A stretch of 5,852 nucleotides of DNA from Candidatus Hydrogenedentota bacterium (GTDB lineage Bacteria; Hydrogenedentota; Hydrogenedentia; Hydrogenedentales; SLHB01). The notes under the pieces are model-generated. The model did not search any database and had not been told where the DNA came from. It worked only from the letters and a program-made list of their open reading frames with translations. The position numbers and the translations under genes were made by a program. The stretch spans positions 1 through 5,852 of the forward strand of contig PUMX01000275.1 in the NCBI GenBank assembly GCA_003552485.1, read 5' to 3'. Below are positions 1 through 5,501 of this stretch, one piece after another (positions within the stretch are counted from its first letter, which is position 1; the number at the start of each line of letters is the position of its first letter).

Positions 1-212
1 CGGAGGGCGTGGAGCTGGTTGCCGAAGCGCCCTATCCGGTCCGGTTCACGCTGCTGCGTGATGGAGAGCAGGTGACCCAGAGCGAGGGCCGTGTATTCGA
101 ATATGCTCCGGAAACCGCCGGGAATTACCGGCTAGTTGCGGACCTCGATATCCTGGGCGAATGGACCCCTTGGCTGTACACGAATCCCATCCGCATTCAG
201 CCAGAATCGTGA
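1..212 (+). CDS. C-terminal end of a probable PHP-domain-like metallohydrolase (5' end outside window)
   Basis: The reading frame is open from the first base and stops at TGA 210-212, so this is the tail of a longer gene. A GTG at 9 is in frame, but nothing marks it as a true start. About 69 residues are visible. They look like a small beta-rich domain: alternating hydrophobic strands, a G-N-Y-R-L-V segment, then W-x-P-W-L-Y-T-N-P-I-R-I at the end. A closing 'Y-R-V-E ... P-W-I-Y-S-N-P-I' pattern is familiar from PHP-domain phosphoesterases of the CehA/McbA type, where a C-terminal sandwich follows the metal-binding barrel. None of the catalytic His/Asp residues lie inside the window, so the family call rests only on this tail and is tentative. 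The reading frame itself is convincing. The next gene has its own promoter, so the two are probably separate transcription units. Confidence 0.55.
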   Translation, partial: EGVELVAEAPYPVRFTLLRDGEQVTQSEGRVFEYAPETAGNYRLVADLDILGEWTPWLYTNPIRIQPES

Positions 213-258
213 GGAGGACGAGCGTCTCATGCATCTGCGAACGATAAACGCCGCGCTC

Positions 259-280
259 TGCAAGCCAAGCGGCCCTTGCA
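259..280 (+). terminator. Possible weak hairpin after the upstream gene
   Basis: TGCAAG (259-264) is complementary to CTTGCA (275-280), and CC/GG can add two more pairs across a two-base bulge. It lies about 47 bases after the TGA at 212 and before the repressor promoter, the right place for a terminator. No T-run follows, so intrinsic termination is doubtful. Confidence 0.2.
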
Positions 281-311
281 ATATGGATCCGTGAGTGTCC
301 ATGTCGTCCGC

Positions 312-340
312 TTGATTGATCGGCGCGCTTGGCATATAAT
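312..340 (+). promoter_or_regulatory. Sigma70-type promoter of the DtxR-family gene
   Basis: TTGATT at 312-317 and a perfect TATAAT at 335-340 are separated by exactly 17 bases. Transcription would begin near 347, giving a leader of about 36 bases before the ATG at 383. Any start codon upstream of the -10 (for example the TTG at 329) would then be outside the mRNA. A direct repeat GTTCA (342-346 and 354-358) lies across the predicted transcription start. It is a possible but weak operator for autoregulation; no classical DtxR or MntR box is visible. Confidence 0.7.
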
Positions 341-370
341 GGTTCAAACAAGTGTTCAGGTAGTGAAACA

Positions 371-374
371 GAGG
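371..374 (+). promoter_or_regulatory. Ribosome binding site that fixes the repressor start
   Basis: GAGG at 371-374 is 8 bases before the ATG at 383 but only 2 bases before the in-frame ATG at 377. It therefore favours 383. Confidence 0.6.
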
Positions 375-382
375 ATATGCCC

Positions 383-949
383 ATGAGTAAAATAATCAAC
401 GATGGCAGCTATTGGCGTGAATTCGAAAACAATAATATCACGCATTCGGCCGCTCATTACCTGATGGCGATTGACAGCCTGCGGGACCAGTTGGGGTATG
501 CGCGCGTGACCGATGTGGCCGAAATGCTCGAGGTGTCGCGCGGCGCGGCGTCTATGAGCATTTCCCAGCTTAAGAAACGGGGCTGGGTCGCGGAAGATCC
601 AAACCGGTTTCTCCTTCTTACCGACGAAGGTAAGGAAATCGCGCACCACGTGGAACACAATTTCCGCATTCTGTCCAAGTTTTTTGAGGAAGTGCTTGGC
701 GTTTCCCGCGAGCTGGCCATGGCCGACGCTTGCAAGATGGAGCATCTGATGAGCCTCGAGACCGGCCAGCATCTGGTCTGGCTCATGCGCTATATTCTCA
801 GCGACGAAAAGCGAGCGGCCCAAGTTCACGATGTGTTACGGCGTTTTGAGGAGGGTCGTGACGACACAGCGGAGACGTGTCCACTGTGCGCCTCCGACGA
901 CGAGTGTATTGCGGATACGCATTGCCGCGAAACGGCCGGCGGTGAGTGA
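383..949 (+). CDS. DtxR/MntR-family metal-dependent transcriptional repressor with a cysteine-rich tail
   Basis: Predicted 188-residue cytoplasmic DNA-binding protein. Members of this family bind Fe2+ or Mn2+ and repress metal uptake genes. A short N-terminal helix (H-Y-L-M-A-I-D-S-L, about 25-33) leads into a winged helix (about 38-80) with the family pattern A-R-V-T-D-V-A-E-M-L-E-V-S and the wing L-L-L-T-D-E-G. A dimerisation and metal domain follows (about 85-135), containing D-A-C-K-M-E-H with C117, E120 and H121, equivalent to DtxR C102/E105/H106. DtxR Met10 (Asp8 in MntR) aligns with H25. The ancillary histidine of DtxR (H79) is not at its usual place; H92 lies two residues earlier. There is no SH3-like third domain. 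Instead the tail carries C166-x2-C169-x5-C175-x5-C181 with H180 next to the last cysteine. The ATG at 383 is chosen from the promoter and GAGG position. The family is certain; the metal is not. Confidence 0.9.
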   Translation: MSKIINDGSYWREFENNNITHSAAHYLMAIDSLRDQLGYARVTDVAEMLEVSRGAASMSISQLKKRGWVAEDPNRFLLLTDEGKEIAHHVEHNFRILSKFFEEVLGVSRELAMADACKMEHLMSLETGQHLVWLMRYILSDEKRAAQVHDVLRRFEEGRDDTAETCPLCASDDECIADTHCRETAGGE

Positions 950-1194
950 GCCAGCGCCAGCAAGGTTTCGTTACAAGCGCTACCCGCCCAGGGCTGTCAG
1001 CCGAGCCACCCAGAAACCCGATTGATGGCCGAAAGAACGGTGGTTTCTCAAATGCCGAACAGAATAAGACTGGTCTCCATCTTCCGAAGGGCGTTCTTTA
1101 CGAGTTTATCGAGACTGCCATCCGGGTCATGATCCAGGAGGCCCGCATGATTCCCGTTCCGGCGCGAAGCGGCAATAACCGAATGTGCCGTTAA
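946..1194 (+). CDS. Doubtful small open reading frame overlapping the repressor stop by GTGA
   Basis: An 82-codon frame starts with GTG at 946, overlapping the repressor TGA by four bases as translationally coupled genes often do, and ends at TAA 1192-1194. The product is not recognised. It has no signal peptide or membrane segment. The first half is rich in Pro, Asn, Arg and Gly and looks non-coding; the second half could form one amphipathic helix (about residues 48-68). Third-position base use is close to random compared with the neighbouring genes, and no good ribosome site is seen apart from the coupling overlap. It is listed because of the GTGA junction, but chance is the likelier explanation. 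Confidence 0.15.
   Translation: MSQRQQGFVTSATRPGLSAEPPRNPIDGRKNGGFSNAEQNKTGLHLPKGVLYEFIETAIRVMIQEARMIPVPARSGNNRMCR
1012..1048. repeat. 7-bp inverted repeat downstream of the repressor gene
   Basis: AGAAACC (1012-1018) and GGTTTCT (1042-1048) are perfectly complementary around a 23-base loop, with a further CG/CG pairing possible inside across a bulge. It starts 63 bases after the repressor stop. No T-tract follows. It could be a factor-dependent terminator, an operator or chance. Confidence 0.3.
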
Positions 1195-1202
1195 CCGGCG
1201 CA
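1184..1202 (-). terminator. Possible weak terminator for the leftward oxidoreductase
   Basis: TGTGCC (1184-1189) pairs with GGCGCA (1197-1202) over a 7-base loop, with one wobble or mismatch depending on strand. It begins 17 bases beyond the TAA at 1219-1221 on the minus strand. The bases that follow on that strand are only moderately T-rich. Nothing else resembling a terminator is seen in the convergent gap 950-1218. Confidence 0.25.
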
Positions 1203-1218
1203 AGGCGCACGCACGTAT

Positions 1219-2643
1219 TTATGGAATGGCCCAGCCCGTTCGGGCGTAACCGCGGACATAAGGGTCGGCCTCCGGCAGGTTGGGTGCGCGCAGACCGGCG
1301 GCGTCCCATTCGATCTGCTCGTCCAAACGTTCGGCAAGCACGCCGAGCAGCACCGTCTCGGTGAAAGGGCCGGAATAGTCGAAGTTCGACATCGGCTTGG
1401 GGCCGCCCTTGCATGCGAGGATCCATTCTTCGTGCGGGCCCGTGGATCGGGGGATTACGGGCGTGGGCTTTTCGCGGTCTTCCATGAGCGTCGCGGGCAG
1501 GAGCCGCGGATTCATGCCATACGTGCCACACGTGATAACCCCGTTCTCGCCAATAAACAACGACCCGTTGACTCCCTCGCGCTCGCCGGACAAACGCGAG
1601 TTTTCGCCGAGGACCTCGTCCTCGTCAACACCTTCGGGGCGGGGCGGCGATTCGCCGCCGGAATACCAGTACAACGTGACCGGCGGCATGCCCGGCCGTT
1701 CGCCAAACGTGTATTTGATGACGGATGACGTTGGAGCGGATACGTCCGTGGCCCCTTGCTGTTTCACCACTTCGACACTCTCGGGATACCCCAATTGCAG
1801 CGCCCAATAGGCGGGATCCATGATGTGGCAGCCCATGTCACCCAACGCGCCCGTGCCAAAGTCCCAGAAGCCGCGCCAACGGTGAGGCGCATAAGCGCTG
1901 CTGTACGGCCGCTGACGGGCCGGGCCGAGCCAAAGATTCCAGTCGAGATGTTCGGGAGGATGCTCGGCTTCGGGCGCCTCTACGCCTTGGGGCCATGTCG
2001 GGCGGTTGGTCCAGCAGTGCACGGTGTGCACCGGACCGATCCAATTGGCCCAGATCATTTCGCAAAGCTCGCGCGTCCCCTCGCCGGCGTGGCCCTGGTT
2101 GCCCATCTGCGTCATAACGCCATGGTAGCGCGCCGCTTCCGTAAGGATGCGCGCCTCGCGCAGACTGTGGGCCATGGGTTTTTCAACGTAGACATGTTTA
2201 CCCCGCTCCATGCAAGCCAGTGCGGCAACAGCGTGCGTATGGTCGGGGGTGGTTACGATGACCGCATCGATCTCGTCGTCCATTTGGTCGAGCATCACGC
2301 GGAAATCCTTGAATTTTGGCAGATCAGGGAACTGCTCGTACATCTGCGCCGCGCGCTCGTCATCAACGTCGCACAAGGCCACGATATTCTGATCGGCGCC
2401 TGCGCCATAGACGGGAAGGATCTGGTCCGAGCCGCAGCGCATAATGTTGAAGCGGGCCTGCCCGCCCGCACCGATGGCGGCGATGTTCAGCCGTTCATTC
2501 GGCGGCAGCGTTCGCGCTTCCAATATATTGAACCGAGGCGCCGCCGTGGCTGCGGATGCAGCGGCGGCGGCAGTTAGGAATCGCCGGCGGGTAATCGTCC
2601 GCCGCGCGCGAGCAGTAGTGCTGCATGTGAACCGTTTCGACAT
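1219..2643 (-). CDS. Tat-exported Gfo/Idh/MocA-family NAD(P)-dependent oxidoreductase
   Basis: A 474-residue protein from the ATG at 2643 (minus strand). A twin-arginine signal, T-R-R-R-F-L-T (residues 18-24), is followed by an alanine-rich stretch (25-35), so the folded enzyme with bound cofactor is expected in the periplasm or an equivalent compartment. A Rossmann fold begins at about 51, with G58-A-G-G-Q and the strand end C-D-V-D-D (91-95). The catalytic-lysine motif E154-K155-P156 is present. The substrate domain has the G268-D-M-G-x-H273-x-x-D276 segment, preceded by W-R-G-F-W-D-F-G-T-G-A. Relatives oxidise or reduce sugars, inositols or sugar amides; some Tat-exported relatives are GH109 glycosidases that use NAD+ transiently. 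The substrate cannot be told from sequence. Longer starts exist (up to 2712), but AAGGAG lies 10 bases before 2643 and the Tat n-region then has a normal length. It is divergent from a second family member. Confidence 0.9.
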   Translation of the reverse strand: MSKRFTCSTTARARRTITRRRFLTAAAAASAATAAPRFNILEARTLPPNERLNIAAIGAGGQARFNIMRCGSDQILPVYGAGADQNIVALCDVDDERAAQMYEQFPDLPKFKDFRVMLDQMDDEIDAVIVTTPDHTHAVAALACMERGKHVYVEKPMAHSLREARILTEAARYHGVMTQMGNQGHAGEGTRELCEMIWANWIGPVHTVHCWTNRPTWPQGVEAPEAEHPPEHLDWNLWLGPARQRPYSSAYAPHRWRGFWDFGTGALGDMGCHIMDPAYWALQLGYPESVEVVKQQGATDVSAPTSSVIKYTFGERPGMPPVTLYWYSGGESPPRPEGVDEDEVLGENSRLSGEREGVNGSLFIGENGVITCGTYGMNPRLLPATLMEDREKPTPVIPRSTGPHEEWILACKGGPKPMSNFDYSGPFTETVLLGVLAERLDEQIEWDAAGLRAPNLPEADPYVRGYARTGWAIP

Positions 2644-2653
2644 GGGGCGCGTG

Positions 2654-2659
2654 CTCCTT
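2654..2659 (-). promoter_or_regulatory. Ribosome binding site of the leftward oxidoreductase
   Basis: On the minus strand AAGGAG occupies 2659-2654, 10 bases before the ATG at 2643. The two longer in-frame starts (2670 and 2712) have nothing comparable, so this supports the 474-residue form. Confidence 0.55.
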
Positions 2660-2708
2660 GCGCTGAGCATAGGGACCAGTGATAGCCGGTGTCTCGCATG
2701 ATTTGGCC

Positions 2709-2728
2709 CCAACCGCTTCTCCGGTTGG
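2709..2728 (-). repeat. Perfect 7-bp hairpin in the leader of the leftward oxidoreductase
   Basis: CCAACCG (2709-2715) and CGGTTGG (2722-2728) are exact complements around a 6-base loop. The element lies between the predicted minus-strand promoter and the start codon, so it would fold near the 5' end of that mRNA. It could act as an RNA stabiliser, a regulatory structure or a protein-binding dyad. No T-run follows it on the minus strand, so it is not an evident attenuator. Confidence 0.5.
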
Positions 2729-2745
2729 TAGTCACGATGGCGGGC

Positions 2746-2754
2746 ATCATAGCA
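2746..2754 (-). promoter_or_regulatory. Extended -10 promoter of the leftward oxidoreductase
   Basis: The minus strand reads TGCTATGAT, which matches the extended -10 form TGnTATAAT at all but one fixed position. No good -35 is found at 16 to 18 bases upstream, as is usual for extended -10 promoters. Transcription would start near 2739, giving a leader of about 95 bases. Confidence 0.45.
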
Positions 2755-2820
2755 CGCGCGCTACACGAATAGGGAGATTCCGATCGAGGGCTCGTGAGGC
2801 TTAACGCGCCGCCCACGCGA

Positions 2821-2849
2821 TTGACAACACCGCCCGGGGCTACTATGCT
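2821..2849 (+). promoter_or_regulatory. Sigma70-type promoter of the rightward oxidoreductase
   Basis: A perfect TTGACA at 2821-2826 is followed after 17 bases by TATGCT (2844-2849), which matches the -10 consensus at four of six positions including the key first A and last T. Transcription would begin near 2856, leaving a leader of about 107 bases. Confidence 0.6.
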
Positions 2850-2949
2850 GATAACACTGGCTCAACGGGTGGCCAGAAGAATCCTCGAGGCGCCATTCGG
2901 GGAAAGGGTTCCCGCTTGGCAAACCGAAACTGCGAGATCTTTTGCGCGA

Positions 2950-2955
2950 AAGGGG
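2950..2955 (+). promoter_or_regulatory. Ribosome binding site of the rightward oxidoreductase
   Basis: AAGGGG lies 8 bases before the ATG at 2964. The alternative upstream start at 2916 would add 16 residues in front of the Tat signal and lacks such a site. Confidence 0.6.
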
Positions 2956-2963
2956 CAAGCATT

Positions 2964-4391
2964 ATGAGTGGAATAGACCGGCGTACGTTTCTGAAGAGCA
3001 CGGCGGGGGCCGCCGCGGGCGCGGCTGTCTTCGCCATTGCCGGCACGAAGACCACCGGCAAAGTCTTCGGCGCGAATGAACGGCTGAACATCGGTGTGGC
3101 GGGCATCAACGGCCGCGGGCGTGGCCACATCAGCGCCTATGAAGGCATGGATAATGTCGAGGTTACCTGGCTGATTGATCCGGATCGCCGTCTTCTGGAA
3201 GACCGGGACTGCAAGACCACCACGGACATTCGGGAAGCCTTGGCCGACCCCTCGCTGGATGCGATCTCGGTTGCTTCGCCTAACCACTGGCATTCGGCTT
3301 CCGTCATTTGGGCGGCGCAGGCGGGCAAGCATTGCTTCGTCGAGAAACCGGCCAGTCACGACATGTATGAAGGCCGGGTGGCGCTCGAGGCGGCGAAGAA
3401 GTATGGGGTCGTTGTGCAACATGGCACGCAACGGCGTTCCGATTCGAACTACGCCGGCCTAATCAAGGCCATTCGCAATGGCAAGTATGGGCGGCTCAAG
3501 GTGTCACACGGATTCGCATGCAAGACGCGCAGCGGCATCGGCTATGACCAGCCTTCTGTCCCACCGGAATGGCTGGATTGGGAGCAATGGCGCGGGCACG
3601 CCGTGCTCGATCGGAACCATTGGAACAAGTACGTCCATTATGATTGGCATTGGTTCTGGGAAACCGGCAACGGCGACTTGAATAACCAGGGTACGCACCA
3701 GCTCGACGTGGCTTTCTGGGCGTTGGATGAAGACCAGACCCATCCGGCAAGGGTCATGTGCTTGGGCGGACGGTATGCTTGGGACGACCAAGGCGTAACC
3801 CCGAATACGCAGTTCGCCATCGCTGAGTATCCCAACGGACAGTACGTGTTCTTCAACGTGCGCAACGTTGATTATGACGGCTACCAGCGGGAGGTCGAGA
3901 ACCGCTACTACTTCGAGGACGGCGGCCGCATCATTGGCAATACGTATATTGATCCGGACGGCGACGAACACGAGGTTGAGCGGGATGAGCCAGACCTCAC
4001 CCCTGGCGGAAACTACGGCAGCTTTATTCACGCATGCCGCAACGCCGACCCGTCGTTGTCCAACGCGGGTATGGAAGTGGCGCACATCTCCTCATTGCTG
4101 GGTCATACGATGAATAACTCGTATCGCCTGGGTGAGCCCAAGCCGTTCAGCATGGACTCGGTCGAGCTTCCCGACAATGAGTGGGCGCATGAGGAGTTCC
4201 GCGAATTCCACGAGATCATGCGCGACGGCGTGGGCCTGTCGGAAGACGAAGAAGAATACATCGTCGGACCGTGGCTGACTCTTAACGCGGAGTCCGAACG
4301 CTTCGTCGGCGCGTATTCCGAAGAGGCGAACCAGCTCGTGAAGAATCCGCGAATGCCTGAGTTCGAGATCCCTGCGCCGGACGCCGTGTAA
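2964..4391 (+). CDS. Second Tat-exported Gfo/Idh/MocA-family oxidoreductase
   Basis: A 475-residue protein from the ATG at 2964. It opens with a textbook twin-arginine signal, D-R-R-T-F-L-K (5-11), and an Ala/Gly-rich hydrophobic run (14-27), so export in folded form is expected. The Rossmann fold starts at about 40, with G-V-A-G-I-N-G-R-G-R-G-H (44-55) and the strand end L-I-D-P-D (70-74). The catalytic motif is E127-K128-P129. The substrate domain has G-N-G-D238-L-N-N-Q-G-T-H245-Q-L-D248, a variant with 'N-N-Q-G-x-H-Q-x-D' common in planctomycete-like paralogues. The W-rich stretch before it (D-W-H-W-F-W-E-T-G) is also typical. Substrates in the family are sugars and sugar derivatives; this one is unknown. 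It differs from its divergent neighbour in both motif regions, so the pair is not a recent duplication. The acidic C-terminal third (about 400-475) has no known motif. A likely terminator follows 71 bases downstream. Confidence 0.92.
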   Translation: MSGIDRRTFLKSTAGAAAGAAVFAIAGTKTTGKVFGANERLNIGVAGINGRGRGHISAYEGMDNVEVTWLIDPDRRLLEDRDCKTTTDIREALADPSLDAISVASPNHWHSASVIWAAQAGKHCFVEKPASHDMYEGRVALEAAKKYGVVVQHGTQRRSDSNYAGLIKAIRNGKYGRLKVSHGFACKTRSGIGYDQPSVPPEWLDWEQWRGHAVLDRNHWNKYVHYDWHWFWETGNGDLNNQGTHQLDVAFWALDEDQTHPARVMCLGGRYAWDDQGVTPNTQFAIAEYPNGQYVFFNVRNVDYDGYQREVENRYYFEDGGRIIGNTYIDPDGDEHEVERDEPDLTPGGNYGSFIHACRNADPSLSNAGMEVAHISSLLGHTMNNSYRLGEPKPFSMDSVELPDNEWAHEEFREFHEIMRDGVGLSEDEEEYIVGPWLTLNAESERFVGAYSEEANQLVKNPRMPEFEIPAPDAV

Positions 4392-4430
4392 CGCGTTCAA
4401 CACAAGGTGAGATGGCGACAAGAGCTAAGC

Positions 4431-4479
4431 GGGGATGGCCCCATGGTGTCCGCATAGGCGGAACGGGGCTGTCCCCGTT
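4431..4479. repeat. Three consecutive short hairpins between the oxidoreductase and the recombinase
   Basis: In 49 bases there are three perfect inverted repeats, each with a 4-base loop: GGGG/CCCC (4431-4434 with 4439-4442), TCCGC/GCGGA (4449-4453 with 4458-4462), and AACGGGG/CCCCGTT (4462-4468 with 4473-4479). The first and last share the 12-base core GGGGnTGnCCCC, 34 bases apart. This resembles small palindromic intergenic repeats (REP-like), but a single copy of the cluster cannot establish that. Confidence 0.5.
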
Positions 4480-4485
4480 TGTTTG
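4462..4485 (+). terminator. Rho-independent terminator of the rightward oxidoreductase
   Basis: A perfect 7-bp GC-rich stem (AACGGGG with CCCCGTT) with the 4-base loop CTGT runs straight into TTTGTTTG from 4478. It lies 71 bases after the TAA at 4389-4391. It also precedes the recombinase ATG by only 30 bases, so the recombinase would need readthrough or a promoter close to its start; none is obvious (TTGAAA at 4483-4488 has no good -10). Confidence 0.6.
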
Positions 4486-4515
4486 AAAACGGCTATCTCG
4501 TGGCGGAATGTACTT

Positions 4516-5469
4516 ATGAGCGAAGCAGCGGCCGCGTGGGATCCGCAAACCGAACGGTTTCTGGCCCACCTCGAGTATGAGCGGGGCGTGTCCGTACACA
4601 CGTTGCGCGCGTACACCCGGGATATTGGTCGCTTTTGCGACTACCTCGAACGAGGCGTCGCCGCCTTCGCCGCCGAGGCCGAATCCGAGTCGCCTCCGCC
4701 GCCCCGGTTCGAGCCGTTGGCCCGGGCCACCAAGAACGACATCCGCGCGTTCCTGGCCCATCTTCAAACCAACGGCGCGTCGGCGCGTACCGTCATGCGC
4801 AAGCTCGCGTCGATTCGCGCCGCGTATCGCTACTTCGTGCGCATGGGCGACCTCGAAACAAACCCTGCCGAAAGCGTGCGCAGCCCCAAGCAGTCGGCTG
4901 ACTTGCCCGACAGCCTGAGCATTCCCGAGGTCACGGCGCTTATCGAGGCGCCCGATGCCAGCGATGCGTTGGGCAAACGCGATCGCGCCGTGCTCGAAAC
5001 GCTATATTCCAGCGGCGTTCGCGCCGCGGAACTGGCAGGTTTGCTTATCAGCGACGTGGACCTCGTCGGCGGCACGATGCGCGTGCTGGGCAAGCGGCGA
5101 AAGGAGCGCATCGCGTACTTGGGCCGGCCAGCGCTCGCGGCGTTAACCGAGTATCTGCGTGCGCGCGCCGAACTCAACAATCCGCGCCACGAGCGGCTTT
5201 TCGTCAATTGGCGCGGCGGTCCGCTCACGACGCGGAGCATTCAGCGCATTATCGAGCGTTACGCGGCCGCGGTGTTGCCCGGGCGGCGTGATGTGTCGCC
5301 GCACACGCTGCGTCACACATTTGCCACCCATATGCTTGATGCAGGCGCGGACTTGCGCGTCGTGCAGGAGCTCTTGGGACACGAGAGTCTGTCGAGCACG
5401 CAGATCTATACGCATGTGAGTGTGGAGCGGCTCAAAGAGGTCTACCGCCACGCGCACCCCCACGCGTGA
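4516..5469 (+). CDS. xerC: XerC/XerD-type site-specific tyrosine recombinase
   Basis: A 317-residue protein that breaks and rejoins DNA through a covalent tyrosine intermediate. The family resolves chromosome dimers at dif with FtsK. The N-terminal core-binding domain (about 11-115) opens with F-L-A-H-L-E-Y-E-R-G-V-S-x-H-T-L-R-A-Y. The catalytic domain (about 130-310) has all six expected residues: R169 in S-S-G-V-R-A-A-E-L, K193 in L-G-K-R-R-K-E-R, H263 and R266 in H-T-L-R-H-T-F-A-T-H, H289 in L-G-H-E-S-L-S-S-T, and nucleophile Y298 in Q-I-Y-T-H-V. The end R-L-K-E-V-Y-x-x-x-H-P-x-A is characteristic of XerC/XerD. It is about 15-20 residues longer than usual because of a Pro/Ala/Glu-rich insertion (about 47-66). 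The ATG at 4516 is preferred: an in-frame ATG at 4435 would translate through the terminator hairpin, while a weak GGCGGA precedes 4516 by 8 bases. XerD cannot be excluded. Confidence 0.92.
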   Translation: MSEAAAAWDPQTERFLAHLEYERGVSVHTLRAYTRDIGRFCDYLERGVAAFAAEAESESPPPPRFEPLARATKNDIRAFLAHLQTNGASARTVMRKLASIRAAYRYFVRMGDLETNPAESVRSPKQSADLPDSLSIPEVTALIEAPDASDALGKRDRAVLETLYSSGVRAAELAGLLISDVDLVGGTMRVLGKRRKERIAYLGRPALAALTEYLRARAELNNPRHERLFVNWRGGPLTTRSIQRIIERYAAAVLPGRRDVSPHTLRHTFATHMLDAGADLRVVQELLGHESLSSTQIYTHVSVERLKEVYRHAHPHA

Positions 5470-5501
5470 CGCGACGGACGGACTCACCCTCAGCGCCGCC
5501 G

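Larger units (their letters stand above)
2644..2963. other. Divergent regulatory region between the two oxidoreductase genes
   Basis: This 320-base stretch has no convincing gene. It carries head-to-head promoters: an extended -10 on the minus strand (2746-2754) and a -35/-10 pair on the plus strand (2821-2849), about 66 bases apart. Between them is the palindrome CGAGGGCTCG (2785-2794), a candidate operator. The minus leader has a strong hairpin (2709-2728). The plus leader has a small GGGAA/TTCCC hairpin (2900-2904 with 2909-2913). The arrangement would suit joint control of both genes by one regulator. Confidence 0.5.

Noticed and set aside
329..382. Longer repressor start at TTG 329 (18 extra codons)
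   Set aside because: It lies upstream of the TATAAT at 335-340, so it would not be in the mRNA, and the extra residues do not resemble the family.
1756..2577. 273-codon plus-strand open frame inside the leftward oxidoreductase
   Set aside because: It is antisense to a gene with clear family motifs, has no recognisable domain, and long antisense frames are common in GC-rich genes.
3504..4085. 193-codon minus-strand open frame inside the rightward oxidoreductase
   Set aside because: It is a shadow of a well-supported gene, with no domain or ribosome site of its own.
4445..4470. Possible dif-like site next to the recombinase gene
   Set aside because: GGTGTCCGCATAG faintly resembles one arm of dif, but there is no second arm at the right spacing; the bases are better explained by the TCCGC/GCGGA hairpin.
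4435..4515. Longer recombinase start at ATG 4435
   Set aside because: It would translate through the hairpin cluster and terminator, and the added residues do not look like a XerC N-terminus.
4516..5469. Recombinase as a phage or integron integrase marking a mobile element
   Set aside because: Both domains and the C-terminal R-L-K-E-V-Y...H-P pattern fit housekeeping XerC/XerD; no attachment-site repeats, tRNA or cargo genes are visible.
5463..5473. CGCG-TGA-CGCG inverted repeat over the recombinase stop as a terminator
   Set aside because: Only four pairs with a 3-base loop and no T-run; likely chance in GC-rich DNA.
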